Positions 35,901 to 45,355 are shown, numbered from the stretch's first letter. The stretch is DNA of 64,000 nt from an uncultured Desulfatiglans sp. (GCA_900498135.1 LR026961.1:1180520-1244519); one strand, 5' to 3'. Numbers and translations are program-made. Notes: generated by a model not told the origin, from the sequence alone.

Positions 35901-38171
35901 TTACTTCTTGCCGATCGCCCCCAGAATCTTCTCCGGGGTGATCGGCAGGTCCTTGCAGCGGTAACCTACGGCGTGATAGACGGCATCCGAGATGGCCGGC
36001 GCCGAAGGTGAAGCAAGACCTTCTCCGCATTCCTTGGCCCCCATCGGTCCTTCCGGTTCATACGTTTCGATGTGCTCCAGGGCGCTGGGCGGCATATCGA
36101 GCGCCGTGGGCATCTTGTAATCCAGGAAGTTGGGATTGAGGGTCTTGCCGTCCTTCATGACGAACTGCTCCGAGAGGGCATAGCCCAGGCCCATTTGGAT
36201 CGAACCCGCCAACTGCCCTTCGACAGCGCGCGGGTTGACCACCGTCCCGATGTCATGCGCCGTCCACATCTGTTTGACCTCGACCAGACCCGTCTCCTGA
36301 TCGACCTCCACCTGAGCGATCTGGGCCCCGAAACTGAAGGCCGGCGTCACCAGCCCCTTGCCGCGCGGCGTGTAGGAGCCCCGCGCCACCAGCGGTTCAC
36401 CGCGGCGGGCCTTCTGCACCATCGCCACCGCGTCGCCGAATGTCATAAACCGGTCGGGCCGCCCCTGCGGGAAGACCTTGCCGTCCCGGCACACGATCTC
36501 GTGGATGACGTTCAGGTTGAACCGCGCCGAGACCGCCCCGAAGAGCTCCGCCTTGATCTTGCGGGCCGCGTCGATCACCGCGTTGCCCGCCATCAGGGTC
36601 ACCCGGCTGCCCCAGGCCCCGAGATCGGCCTGCGGGGTCATGGACGTGTCGGCGGAGGTGACGCGGATGTCCTCCATCTTCAGGCCCAGCTCCTCCGCCA
36701 GAATCTGTTTGAGCGTAGTGTCGGAACCTTGGCCGATGTCCGAGGCCATGGTCAGCAGGTGGGCCGTACCGTCCGAGAACACCCTGACCTCAGCGGCCGA
36801 GAAGGGATACTGGGTGTTGAACCAGTTGAAGACCCCGCCCGAGATGAAGCTGTAACAGCCGATCCCGATCCCCTGTCCCGGCTTGAGGTTCTTCCGCTTG
36901 TTTCTCCAGTCGCTCATCTCGGCGGCCTTTTTGATGGACTCGACAAATCCGCAGCTCGAGATAGTCGCCACATCCGGGATCTTGTCACCGCTGACCTGCG
37001 CATTCTTGAGGCGGATATCGACCGGATCGATCCCCAGCTCCTCGGCCGCCATGTTCATCTGGATCTCGCTGACGTAGAGGGACTGCGGCGCCCCGAAGCC
37101 CCGCATGGCGCTGGCGGGCGGCTTGTTGGTGTAGACGTGCTCCCCGTGGAACCGGTAGTTCGGATAGCGGTAGAGCATGGCCCCGAAATTGCCGCACAGG
37201 AAGGTGGCCGTAGGACCCATGGCGTTGTAAGCGCCGCCGTCCAACCGGATCCGCAGATCCTTCGCAACCAGCGTGCCGTCCTTCTTGAAAGCCACTTTCG
37301 AATGGAGCTGCATCGGGTGGCGGCGCCGCCCGGTCAGGAATTCCTCCTCCCGGCTCATGGTAAATTTCACGGGGCGGCCCGTCTTGCGGGCCATCAAGGC
37401 GGCGCAGAACTCCCAGGTCCTCAGTTCCATCTTGCCCCCGAAACCACCCCCCACGAAGGGCTTGATCACCCGGATGTCGTTTTCACGCATCCCGAGGGTC
37501 GAGGCGAGCAAACACTGGACGATATAAGGCACCTGGGTGGAGGTCCACAGCGTGATCCTCCCGTCCAGGTCCACCTGCGCCAAGGCCGAGCAGGGTTCCA
37601 GATAGGCGGGGCTCACTCCATGCACATTGAACGTGTCCTCCCGCACATAGTCGGCTTCGGCGAATGCCTTTTCGACGTCCCCGTACTGGATCTTGCGATT
37701 GACGCTGATGTTGTTGGGGCAGTAATCGTGCAGCACGGGCGCCCCTTCGCGAGCGGCGTCGTTGACGTCGAAGACGGCCGGGAGTTCCTCGTATTCCACT
37801 TCGATCAGCTCCAGCGCCTCTTCGGCTGTATCCTTATCGACGGCGGCCACCGCCGCCACCTCGTCCCCGATGAAGCGGACCTTGTCCACCGCCAGGGGAT
37901 ATTCATCCTGGGTTTCGGGAAAGAGACGCCAGTTGCCGTATTTGATCTTGGGGGTATCTTCGGCCGTAATGACGCACTTGACCCCCGGCAGCGCCGCCGC
38001 GCGGCTCGTGTCGATCCGGACGATACGCGCATGGGCCACGGGGCTCCGCAGGATCTTTCCATACAGCATACCCGGCAGTTTCATGTCATCGGTATAGGTA
38101 GCGGTGCCCGTCGCCTTGGCGCGGGCATCGTTTCGCGGCACATCCTTGCCAACCATATTGAATCGTTTCAT
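35901..38171 (-). CDS. Xanthine dehydrogenase-family molybdenum-binding subunit (module A)
   Basis: A 756-residue large subunit of a molybdenum hydroxylase. The N-terminal a/b hammerhead (ATGTATYTDDMKLPGMLYGKILRS) is followed by the molybdopterin-binding regions (GGGFGGKMELR, AMRGFGAPQ, DIGQGSDT) and the C-terminal GAKECGEGLASPSAPAI, whose Glu is the catalytic base position. Such enzymes insert water-derived oxygen into C-H bonds of heteroaromatic rings or acyl-CoAs. The FAD and 2Fe-2S subunits are upstream. The substrate is unknown; 4-hydroxybenzoyl-CoA reductase is unlikely (see the FAD subunit). Confidence 0.9.
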   Translation of the reverse strand: MKRFNMVGKDVPRNDARAKATGTATYTDDMKLPGMLYGKILRSPVAHARIVRIDTSRAAALPGVKCVITAEDTPKIKYGNWRLFPETQDEYPLAVDKVRFIGDEVAAVAAVDKDTAEEALELIEVEYEELPAVFDVNDAAREGAPVLHDYCPNNISVNRKIQYGDVEKAFAEADYVREDTFNVHGVSPAYLEPCSALAQVDLDGRITLWTSTQVPYIVQCLLASTLGMRENDIRVIKPFVGGGFGGKMELRTWEFCAALMARKTGRPVKFTMSREEEFLTGRRRHPMQLHSKVAFKKDGTLVAKDLRIRLDGGAYNAMGPTATFLCGNFGAMLYRYPNYRFHGEHVYTNKPPASAMRGFGAPQSLYVSEIQMNMAAEELGIDPVDIRLKNAQVSGDKIPDVATISSCGFVESIKKAAEMSDWRNKRKNLKPGQGIGIGCYSFISGGVFNWFNTQYPFSAAEVRVFSDGTAHLLTMASDIGQGSDTTLKQILAEELGLKMEDIRVTSADTSMTPQADLGAWGSRVTLMAGNAVIDAARKIKAELFGAVSARFNLNVIHEIVCRDGKVFPQGRPDRFMTFGDAVAMVQKARRGEPLVARGSYTPRGKGLVTPAFSFGAQIAQVEVDQETGLVEVKQMWTAHDIGTVVNPRAVEGQLAGSIQMGLGYALSEQFVMKDGKTLNPNFLDYKMPTALDMPPSALEHIETYEPEGPMGAKECGEGLASPSAPAISDAVYHAVGYRCKDLPITPEKILGAIGKK

Positions 38172-38194
38172 CGGATTATCCCTTTCCTCGTTCC

Positions 38195-39070
38195 TTACCG
38201 TTTCGCAGCCCGGGCCCGGGCCTCTTCGAGCGCCCGGCGGGTCAGTACCGCCACCATCTGTTTCCGATATTCGGCGCTCGCCCTGACGTCCGCGATCGGA
38301 CGCGCCTCGGCCTCAGCCGCTGCAGCCGCTTCCCTTGCCAGCTCGGCGCTCCATTCTTTTCCGCGAAGGATTTCCTCTGCCTTCCGCGCCCGCATGGGAA
38401 TCGGGGCAACCGCCCCGAGGACAATAGCCGCCTCACTGCAGACGTTCCCGTCCATGGTCACCATCGCTCCGACGCAAACAGCCGAGATATCCACCTTGCC
38501 GCGCGCGGAGATGTGCTGGTATGAAACACCGGCTCCCGGCGGCGGGGTCGGAACGTGAATGGCGGTCATGATCTCGGCCGGATCCATCGCCGTCTGCCCC
38601 GGGCCTTTGAAAAATCGATCGAGGGGGAGTCTCCTTTCACCCTTCGGCCCCATCAGAACGGCCTCCCCACCCATAGCCACGAGGGTCGGGGCATTGTCGG
38701 CGGACGGGGCGGCGTTACAGAGGTTTCCGGCCACCGTGCCCATGTTGCGGATCTGGACGTTGGCCGTTTTGTTGGCGGCATAGGCTACAGCCGGGTAGTC
38801 GCGAAGGATGTCCGGATGCGCGGCGACCTCCGCGAGGAGGACGGTCGCCCCGATCGTCAGGCCCTTTTGCGGATCGACCTTGATCGCGCTCAAACCGGGG
38901 ATCCCTTTCAAAGCGATCACGGTCTTCGGCTTCAACATCCCGTGGTTCATCTTCACCAGGAGGTCCGTCCCGCCGGCCAGGAGATGGGCGCCGGCGCCCT
39001 TTTCGGCCAGCAGCTGCAGGGCGGCATCCAGCGTTTCCGGTGCATGGTATTCGAATTTAGGCATTCTCAT
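38195..39070 (-). CDS. Molybdenum hydroxylase FAD-binding subunit (module A)
   Basis: A 291-residue CoxM/XdhB-type flavoprotein. HLLAGGTDLLVKM and RNMGTVAGNLCNAAPSADNAPTLVA are the two FAD-binding stretches. It lacks the roughly 40-residue 4Fe-4S insertion of 4-hydroxybenzoyl-CoA reductase beta subunits, so it is a normal hydroxylase subunit. ATG 39070 overlaps the stop of the 2Fe-2S gene (ATGA), implying translational coupling; a frame-open extension to 39265 lies inside that gene and is not used. Confidence 0.9.
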   Translation of the reverse strand: MRMPKFEYHAPETLDAALQLLAEKGAGAHLLAGGTDLLVKMNHGMLKPKTVIALKGIPGLSAIKVDPQKGLTIGATVLLAEVAAHPDILRDYPAVAYAANKTANVQIRNMGTVAGNLCNAAPSADNAPTLVAMGGEAVLMGPKGERRLPLDRFFKGPGQTAMDPAEIMTAIHVPTPPPGAGVSYQHISARGKVDISAVCVGAMVTMDGNVCSEAAIVLGAVAPIPMRARKAEEILRGKEWSAELAREAAAAAEAEARPIADVRASAEYRKQMVAVLTRRALEEARARAAKR

Positions 39071-39564
39071 CGCTCGCCCCCCGCTTTGGATTGGTTGCGC
39101 ATCTTTTCGGCGGCCACCCCGATGGCTTCCACGATCTGGTTGTAGCCCGTGCAGCGGCAGAGGTTGCCCGAAAGGCCCGCGCGGATCTCGCCTTCGCTCG
39201 GCGCAGGGTTGTGGCTCAGGAGATAATAGGCCGACATCTCCATCCCCGCCGTGCAGAAACCGCACTGGATCGCTCCGTTTTCGATGAACGATTCCTGGAT
39301 CGCGTGCAGTTCCTCACCCGACCGTGCAAGCCCCTCCACGGTGCGAATGTCCCTTCCGCTCACCGAAACCGCCAGGGTCAGGCAGGAACTGACGCTGCGA
39401 CCGTCGACGATGACGGTGCAGGCGCCGCAGTCCCCGGACCCGCATCCGAGTTTGGTTCCGGTCAGATTCAAATCGTCCCTCAGGACTTCGTTCAGAGTCC
39501 GCCACGGCTCCACCAAAAGGGAGTAGCGATCCCCGTTGACGATCAATTCGATCTGCTGTTTCAT
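39067..39564 (-). CDS. Molybdenum hydroxylase 2Fe-2S subunit (module A)
   Basis: A 165-residue CoxS-type protein with two [2Fe-2S] sites. The N-terminal plant-ferredoxin-type site is in KLGCGSGDCGACTV plus SSC. The C-terminal helical site is in QCGFCTAGM and NLCRCTGY. It passes electrons from the molybdenum centre to the FAD subunit. GGAGGG precedes the ATG. The order is 2Fe-2S, FAD, molybdenum subunit. Confidence 0.93.
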   Translation of the reverse strand: MKQQIELIVNGDRYSLLVEPWRTLNEVLRDDLNLTGTKLGCGSGDCGACTVIVDGRSVSSCLTLAVSVSGRDIRTVEGLARSGEELHAIQESFIENGAIQCGFCTAGMEMSAYYLLSHNPAPSEGEIRAGLSGNLCRCTGYNQIVEAIGVAAEKMRNQSKAGGER

Positions 39565-39612
39565 AGGTGTTTACCCTCCATCTTTGTCCGAGATATCAAT
39601 GAACCGGTTTGT

Positions 39613-41169
39613 TCAGACCCGTCTTTCGCGCCCCTGCCAGAATTCGTCGCGGATCTTGCGCTTCAGAAGCTTACCCGTCGGGTTGCGCGGCAGATCGGAC
39701 CTGAACTCCACCGACTTGGGTTTCTTGTAACTGGCCAATTTCTGCTTGCACAAGTCGATGATCTCCTGCTCCGTGGCATGCATCCCTTCCTTCAGCACCA
39801 CCAGGGCCTTGACCGATTCCCCCCAGTAGTCGTCAGGAATCCCCACCACCGCCACCTCGAGCACCGCCTCGTGGCCGTAGATGACCTCCTCCACCTCCCG
39901 GGGGTAGATGTTTTTGCCCCCGCTGATAATCATGTCGTTTTTCCGGTCGACGATGAAGACATAACCCTCCGCGTCGCGCCGGCCGTAATCACCGGTGTAC
40001 AACCATCCATTGCGGATGGTCTTGGCGGTTTCTTCGGGCAGGTCCCAATAGCCGACCGTCATGGCCTCCGTCCGCACGATGATCTCGCCGACCTCGCCTA
40101 CCGGCACATCGTCTCCTTCATCATCGACGATCCGGACCTCGCAGTCGACGATCGCGCGGCCGGCTGATGCCAGGCGGGCCATCTGCTCCTCGCTGCCTTC
40201 GAGCACATGGTCCTCCGGTCTCAGCGCGGTCGTGGCCGGACCCGTTTCAGTCTGACCATAAAGCTGCACAAAGCCGCACTTAAAGCGCTGCATGGCCCGC
40301 TTCAACAGTTCGACCGGCATGGGCGAGGCGGCATAGGGCATCAGCCTGAAATGCCCCAGATCGTAAGTCTCGATGTCCTTGGCCTGGAGCATGGCGTTGA
40401 TCATGGTCGGGACGAACTGCGCGGTGGTGATGCGCTCCGCAGCCAGGATCTCCAGGACCTCCCGGGGATCGAAGCTGCCTTCCTTCTTGATCACGATCGT
40501 GTTGGACATCAACACATGCCGGATCTGATCCTCGAAGGAGACGTGATAGAACGGAGACAGAAGCAGGACCCGATCATCGTAGGTCAACCCGAGTTCAATA
40601 GCACAACTCATAATATTCGTCAAATTGTGATGGTGGGTCCGCATCGCCCCCTTCGGACGGCCCGTCGTTCCGGATGTGAGGAAGATGCTGAAGATATCGT
40701 CTCGGCTGATCGGAACACCCGGTTCATCGGCAGAACCTTTTCCGAGGAAATCCTCGTAGACACTGAATCCGGAACCCCTGTCATTCAGAACCACGGGGTG
40801 CTCCATAAAGGGCGCCCTGGGCCCGATGCCCTGGATGAACGGAATGAACTCCGGATCAAAAAAGACGAACCGGGGCTTGATGTAATCCAAAATATAGCTC
40901 AGTTCCCCCTCTTTCAGAAGGTTGTTGATCGGAACGAGGATACCGCCGGACTTTGCACAGGCGAAATAGAGTTCGATGAACTCGGGGCAGTTGTGCAGAA
41001 GCAGGGCGACCCGGTCGCCTTTCTGGAGCCCTGTCCGCAGCAGACTGTCCGTCAAACGGTTGACCCGCCGATTCAATTCCCCGTAGGTCAACCGGCGCCC
41101 GCCGAACACCAGGGCGTCCTTATTCGGGAACTTTGCAGCGCTCCTCCTCAGAATATCTCCTAGGCCCAT
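39613..41169 (-). CDS. AMP-forming acyl/aryl-CoA ligase (module A)
   Basis: A 518-residue ANL-superfamily enzyme that activates a carboxylic acid with ATP and CoA. Motifs: the P-loop SGTTGRPKG (166-174), YGQTETGP, YTGDYGRRD with the ribose-binding Asp, and the C-terminal NPTGKLLKRKIR with the catalytic Lys. It is closer to the FadD/long-chain-type group than to PaaK. The substrate cannot be read from sequence; context suggests an aromatic or heteroaromatic acid brought in by the adjacent TRAP system. GGAGGGG precedes the ATG. Confidence 0.92.
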   Translation of the reverse strand: MGLGDILRRSAAKFPNKDALVFGGRRLTYGELNRRVNRLTDSLLRTGLQKGDRVALLLHNCPEFIELYFACAKSGGILVPINNLLKEGELSYILDYIKPRFVFFDPEFIPFIQGIGPRAPFMEHPVVLNDRGSGFSVYEDFLGKGSADEPGVPISRDDIFSIFLTSGTTGRPKGAMRTHHHNLTNIMSCAIELGLTYDDRVLLLSPFYHVSFEDQIRHVLMSNTIVIKKEGSFDPREVLEILAAERITTAQFVPTMINAMLQAKDIETYDLGHFRLMPYAASPMPVELLKRAMQRFKCGFVQLYGQTETGPATTALRPEDHVLEGSEEQMARLASAGRAIVDCEVRIVDDEGDDVPVGEVGEIIVRTEAMTVGYWDLPEETAKTIRNGWLYTGDYGRRDAEGYVFIVDRKNDMIISGGKNIYPREVEEVIYGHEAVLEVAVVGIPDDYWGESVKALVVLKEGMHATEQEIIDLCKQKLASYKKPKSVEFRSDLPRNPTGKLLKRKIRDEFWQGRERRV

Positions 41170-41282
41170 CTATCTCCCCTCCATTTACAGGCTCGTGTAT
41201 CAAGCTGTTGTCATGTCTAGCCGCCCCAAGAAGAATCAGCGGAAACCCCCGTTCAACGTGGACGACGGCAGGGCTGACCTCC

Positions 41283-41774
41283 TTACACTCCGTATTTGAT
41301 CTTGTTCCACATGTCCTTGTCCTTCTCCGTCCAACCCACCCCGAACTTCCGGTCATAGTAGGACCCCAATCTCTCGAACCATCGCCACCAGGGGCTTTGC
41401 CCCTTCTCTCTCGCCTCGAGGACATCGTTCAGGAAGATCTCGAGGTTCGCCATTTCTTCCTTCGGCAGATACGAGGCGGCACCGCCGCGCCAAGAGCGGG
41501 CGGCATCCTCCGGAGTCAATGCATGCGCAGTCAGCATGACCGGCACCACCTCCCGCTTGACGGCGATGTCAAGAAGGGCATACCCGTCCACGCCCATGAT
41601 ATCGAGGATAGCGATATCGAAATATTCGGTTTCAAGTCTTTTTCTCGCCTCTTCGAAACTCGTTGCGGTCACGAGATGACACATCGTCAGCAATTCTGAC
41701 AATGCATCCAAGACATCTGGCTCATCGTCAACCAGAAGGATTTTCTTGCCTTCAAGAAGATTTTTCTGCTTCAT
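41283..41774 (-). CDS. Receiver-domain protein between TRAP and ligase genes
   Basis: About 163 residues. The receiver (ILLVDDEPD, phospho-acceptor Asp in AILDIMGVDGY, Thr in MLTAHAL, Lys in YLPKEE) is followed by about 45 Trp/Lys/Asp-rich residues with no recognisable DNA-binding domain. I use ATG 41774; the frame is open to 41816 and neither start has a clear Shine-Dalgarno. A receiver without output domain inside a catabolic operon is unusual; no kinase is nearby. Confidence 0.8.
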   Translation of the reverse strand: MKQKNLLEGKKILLVDDEPDVLDALSELLTMCHLVTATSFEEARKRLETEYFDIAILDIMGVDGYALLDIAVKREVVPVMLTAHALTPEDAARSWRGGAASYLPKEEMANLEIFLNDVLEAREKGQSPWWRWFERLGSYYDRKFGVGWTEKDKDMWNKIKYGV

Positions 41775-41899
41775 GGGGATACCGTTGGCTTCCTTCTCCG
41801 TAAATGGAACAATCATTCAATCGAATGGGGCAATCGAGGACCATCCTGAAATGATCTGCCGGTAGGACCCAGTTTCCCCACCGACCATGAGGACTTGTT

Positions 41900-41975
41900 T
41901 TCACACCCTTCGACTGCTCAGTCCCGCCCTGCGGGGCGGCTCCCGGTTTTTTCACACCTTTCGAGCGCTCTGAAC
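41900..41975 (+). repeat. Dispersed repeat related to 94-143, with partial tandem second half
   Basis: TTCACACCCTTCGA-CTGCTCAGTCCC, then CGCCCTGCGGGGCGGCTCCC, aligns to the reverse complement of 94-143. Directly after it, TTTTCACACCTTTCGAGCGCTC starts a second, truncated unit. It lies in the 250-bp gap between the receiver gene and dctM, which holds no gene. Confidence 0.55.
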
Positions 41976-42021
41976 CATTGAGAAGAATTAAACGCTCCTC
42001 CCAAGAATATCTAACGATCCC

Positions 42022-43305
42022 TCAATCATAGAGAACATGCGGCAGCCACAATGACAACTGTGGAATGTACGCGACGAGGAACAAGATCACCACATACACG
42101 ATCAGGGGCGGCATGATGGACCGGCAGATGAACGTGAACTTTTCCTTCATCACAGCGACCGCAGTGTACAGGAGCAAACCGAGGGGCGGCGTAATGTAAC
42201 CGATCCCGAACCCGAGGCAGAGAATGATGCCGAAGTGCACCGGATCCATGCCGTAGGCCTTGGAAAGCGGCAACATCACCGGCGTCAGGATCGCCAGGGC
42301 CCCGATAATGTCCAGAAACGTGCCGATGACGAGTACCAGAACGACCGTCATGAACACGAAGATCCAGGGCTGCGAAATATATCGCATCGTCGTGTCGACC
42401 AGCACGTTCGGAAGATCTTGCAGCACGATGAACTCTCCGAGGGTCATGGCCCCGGCTATGATAATGACCAGCGTGCCGCTCAGAATCCCGGACTGGACTG
42501 CCAGACGCCAGATCTCCTTGAAGGAGACCTGCCGGTACAGGAGCGTTTCGATCAGGATCGCATAGGCTGCCGCCACGACGGACGCCTCGGTCACCGTAAA
42601 GACACCGGTGTAGATCCCGACATAAAGGATCAGGGGCAGCAACAGCGACCACCCCGCTCTCCAGAAAGTCCGCCCCATGTGCCTCAACCCCATGAACTGC
42701 GTCGCAGACTGCCTCTTCAACCGGCCGTAGCCGTAGGCGTACAGCGAAAGCAACACCATGATGAGCAAACCCGGAAGGATGCCCGCCACGAACACTCGGT
42801 TGACGGAGGTGCCGGCGATCATGGCGAAGATGATCATGGGAACGCTTGGAGGGATGATGATGCCCAGGATCGAGGAAGCCGTGAGAATACCGACCGAAAA
42901 CCGCCTTTCATAACGGTTTTCGTCCAGGGCCGGCATAATGATCCCGCCGATGGTGACAAGGGTGGAGATACTCGACCCTGAAATCGCACCGAACAGCCCG
43001 CACGAGTTGACCGCGGCGATCGGCAGCCCCCCGCGCAACGGGGAAACGATCGCAAAAACGAGGTCCACCAGCCGCTTCGCACTCTCCCCGCGCACCATGA
43101 TATTGCCAAGGAAGATGAAGAAGGGGATGGCGATCAGCGAGTAATTATCGAGCTTCTTGATCAGGATCTGCCCGATGACCGCCATCGGCACCGGCGCAAA
43201 GAGCATGAAACAGACGAACCCCGACAGGAAAAGGGACAGAAAGACGGGGATCCGCATGAAGATCAGAATGAGCAATAACCCAATGGCAAAAGCGAGCATC
43301 AGCAT
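42022..43305 (-). CDS. dctM: TRAP transporter large permease DctM (module A)
   Basis: A 427-residue, about 12-helix membrane protein, the ion-coupled permease of a tripartite ATP-independent periplasmic transporter. Family blocks seen: the IPFFIFLGNIMVRG start, AVNSCGLFGAISGSSISTLVTIGGIIMPAL, IIPPSVPMI and FGIGYITPPLGLLLY. It works with the adjacent DctQ and DctP. It starts 3 nt after the dctQ stop. The substrate is probably an organic acid related to the neighbouring CoA ligase. Confidence 0.94.
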   Translation of the reverse strand: MLMLAFAIGLLLILIFMRIPVFLSLFLSGFVCFMLFAPVPMAVIGQILIKKLDNYSLIAIPFFIFLGNIMVRGESAKRLVDLVFAIVSPLRGGLPIAAVNSCGLFGAISGSSISTLVTIGGIIMPALDENRYERRFSVGILTASSILGIIIPPSVPMIIFAMIAGTSVNRVFVAGILPGLLIMVLLSLYAYGYGRLKRQSATQFMGLRHMGRTFWRAGWSLLLPLILYVGIYTGVFTVTEASVVAAAYAILIETLLYRQVSFKEIWRLAVQSGILSGTLVIIIAGAMTLGEFIVLQDLPNVLVDTTMRYISQPWIFVFMTVVLVLVIGTFLDIIGALAILTPVMLPLSKAYGMDPVHFGIILCLGFGIGYITPPLGLLLYTAVAVMKEKFTFICRSIMPPLIVYVVILFLVAYIPQLSLWLPHVLYD

Positions 43306-43308
43306 CGT

Positions 43309-43800
43309 CTAGCCCTCTTGTTTCCCGGTAGACCGGTCCGCAAAGATTTCACGAAAGCTCAACAGCGTTCTGACAGCGAAAAGCACCGCCGCAAAAGGCA
43401 AAACGCCGAAGAGGATCCATAGCGGAAGGCGCAGGGTAGGGCTGACATTGCTGAAGGCGTATTCCATCTGAACCACGGATATCCCCGCCCAGAAAAAGAT
43501 GACGCAGGCCGCCAGCCGGACGATATTCAACCAGACGGCAAAGAATTTCCCGGTGCGGGGGAAGACATCGACGATGAAATCGACCTTGAGCTCCGAGTCG
43601 TGTTTGATGCCGGCGCTCGATCCGAGGTATACGAGAAGGATCATCAGATAGGTGGACAATTCGGCCGGCCAGGAAAGGGATGCATGAAAGAGGTAACGAA
43701 GGATTACATTGACAACAAGTATGACCAACGAGACGAGCATACACATGCCGATGCCGTACTCTTCGAGCACAGTCAGGAATTTATCGATCCGCCGTGTCAC
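43309..43800 (-). CDS. dctQ: TRAP transporter small permease DctQ (module A)
   Basis: A 163-residue, four-helix membrane protein of the DctQ family, with the conserved SWPAELSTYLMILLVYLGSS block near helix 2. I chose GTG 43800 because GAGGAGG is at the right distance. It lies between dctP and dctM. Confidence 0.9.
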   Translation of the reverse strand: MTRRIDKFLTVLEEYGIGMCMLVSLVILVVNVILRYLFHASLSWPAELSTYLMILLVYLGSSAGIKHDSELKVDFIVDVFPRTGKFFAVWLNIVRLAACVIFFWAGISVVQMEYAFSNVSPTLRLPLWILFGVLPFAAVLFAVRTLLSFREIFADRSTGKQEG

Positions 43801-43934
43801 TGAGCACCTCCTCTTTGCTGTAAAAACGGCCGCTACGCCAAAAAAATTCGGTCCCCCTCTACACTCCTGCAGGAGCCCCTATTCCGAGGAAGAGAGCTCC
43901 CCCCCCCGTCTTCGAGAGCAGCTCCGGCCGGGGG

Positions 43935-43982
43935 AAAGGGGATCGGCGGCGCGCAGCCTCCCCCCGGCGGCCGATCCCCTTT
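43935..43982 (-). other. Stem-loop between dctP and dctQ
   Basis: A perfect 12-bp stem AAAGGGGATCGG / CCGATCCCCTTT, with more partial GC pairing inside, overlaps the dctP stop codon. No U-run follows. In an operon where the binding protein is needed in excess, such a hairpin can protect the 5' message or cause partial termination. That role is inference. Confidence 0.6.
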
Positions 43983-45006
43983 ATTCCATCGGAGGGCTCT
44001 TCTCCACATCCTTCAAAAATTCCACCACCTTATCGAACCACTCGGCGCCGATCCGCTCGCGCCACTTCGGCCAGACCTTCTCCTTCACTGCCTGCCTGAA
44101 CTTGGCATCCTCCTCCGGTTTCAGCGGTGTAAAGGTAACCCCTTTCTCCTTCATCGGAGCGATCACCCTGCATTCGTCGTAGAGCTGGGCCACACGCGCC
44201 TGGGCTGACGCCTCACGGATGACCTGCACCACCAGGGTCTTCAGATCCTCCGGCAGATTGTCGTACCATTTTTTGTTCAAGACGATGTACCAAGTCCCGA
44301 CGACATGGTCGGTGTGCAGGATGTACTTGGTCAGGTCGTCCACCTTGAGAAAGTGGATCGCCGTTTTCGATTGTTCGATCCCGTCGATCACCTTCTGATT
44401 CAGCGCCGGATAAACCTCGGGCCACGGCATGGTGTCGGCGTTCACCCCCCAGGCCTTCCACCAGTCGAGATTGATCTGCGATTCCGTACAGCGGAACTTC
44501 AGCTTTCCAACTTCTTCAAACGTGTTGATCGGTTTGGTGCTTGCGATGACATAACGGCCGAACCACATCTGGTCGACAAACATGAGACCGGTGCGCTTTT
44601 CCCCATATTGGAAGAGTTCGTTCCGCAGTTCGTCATTCGCCAGGAACTTGGTCCATTTTTCATAGGAATCCAGGACATAGGGGCAGTAACCGATACCGAA
44701 CTCGGGGGCCATATCGGGCAGGATATTTCCATTGGTGTAGGCTGCCTCGATCATGCCCATCTGGCATTTCTTGGTGATCTCGATCGTATTGCCCAGTTGG
44801 AAGCTGTGGAAATACTGAACCTCCATCCGGCCCTTCGAGCGTTTTTCGATCTCGTCCTTGATCCAAACCCCGGCCCTGGCATGCGATTCGATGAGCGGCG
44901 TCATGTGGGCAAGGCGCATCTTGTATTCAGCGGCCGTTGCGCTGGCAGCGATAAACCCGATACTTATGACGACGATCCCCAGCAGGGTCCAACACCCTTT
45001 TCTCAT
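43981..45006 (-). CDS. dctP: TRAP transporter substrate-binding protein DctP (module A)
   Basis: A 341-residue periplasmic solute receptor. A signal peptide (RKGCWTLLGIV, ending ASATAAE) precedes the DctP fold. KLRFRCTESQINLDWWKAWGVNADTMPWPEVYPALNQKVIDGIEQS includes the conserved Arg that clamps substrate carboxylates and the family's P-x-E-x-Y-x-A-L-x-x-x-x-I-D-G motif. GGGAGG precedes the ATG. Confidence 0.93.
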   Translation of the reverse strand: MRKGCWTLLGIVVISIGFIAASATAAEYKMRLAHMTPLIESHARAGVWIKDEIEKRSKGRMEVQYFHSFQLGNTIEITKKCQMGMIEAAYTNGNILPDMAPEFGIGYCPYVLDSYEKWTKFLANDELRNELFQYGEKRTGLMFVDQMWFGRYVIASTKPINTFEEVGKLKFRCTESQINLDWWKAWGVNADTMPWPEVYPALNQKVIDGIEQSKTAIHFLKVDDLTKYILHTDHVVGTWYIVLNKKWYDNLPEDLKTLVVQVIREASAQARVAQLYDECRVIAPMKEKGVTFTPLKPEEDAKFRQAVKEKVWPKWRERIGAEWFDKVVEFLKDVEKSPPME

Positions 45007-45355
45007 GACCTCACACCTCCCTTTCTCAGCTCAGTGATTCATTGCACCAGGAGAGCCACCAGGCATCCCGTCTACAGGCTGGGATCCACTCCCGCCCACC
45101 TCTCCGGAAGCCGGCAACCGGATCGCCCCAGGCGATCCGGTCATGGATGGCCCTTTGCAAACCAAGATTTCTCGAGGAACCGGTAGCCTAGGCCTATGGC
45201 CGTGCCTTTCGATTTCGACCCCTTGAATTCGATATGGAGTCACACAGCACGAACCGGGGTCCGGCGGGAGGAAGCCCTGCCAGGTGCAGACGCTCCTCCC
45301 GCAAACGACGGATCCGCCCAAAGCCGGGCCACGGAATCCATTAGGCCGTTTCCCG
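45007..45355. other. Gap between flavoprotein and dctP genes
   Basis: About 350 bp without a supported gene. The open frames here are short or antisense extensions with no domain. No consensus promoter was found, so the dctPQM genes may be read from upstream or from an unrecognised promoter. Confidence 0.4.

Noticed and set aside
36072-38558. An 828-codon plus-strand open frame opposite the module A molybdenum subunit
   Set aside because: Antisense shadow of a well-supported gene; no family match or ribosome binding site.
35901-39564. Assignment of module A as 4-hydroxybenzoyl-CoA reductase (HcrABC)
   Set aside because: The FAD subunit lacks the diagnostic 4Fe-4S insertion, so the generic hydroxylase label is safer.
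45007-45355. A separate small gene between dctP and the 540-residue flavoprotein
   Set aside because: Open frames here are short or antisense, without domain or ribosome binding site.
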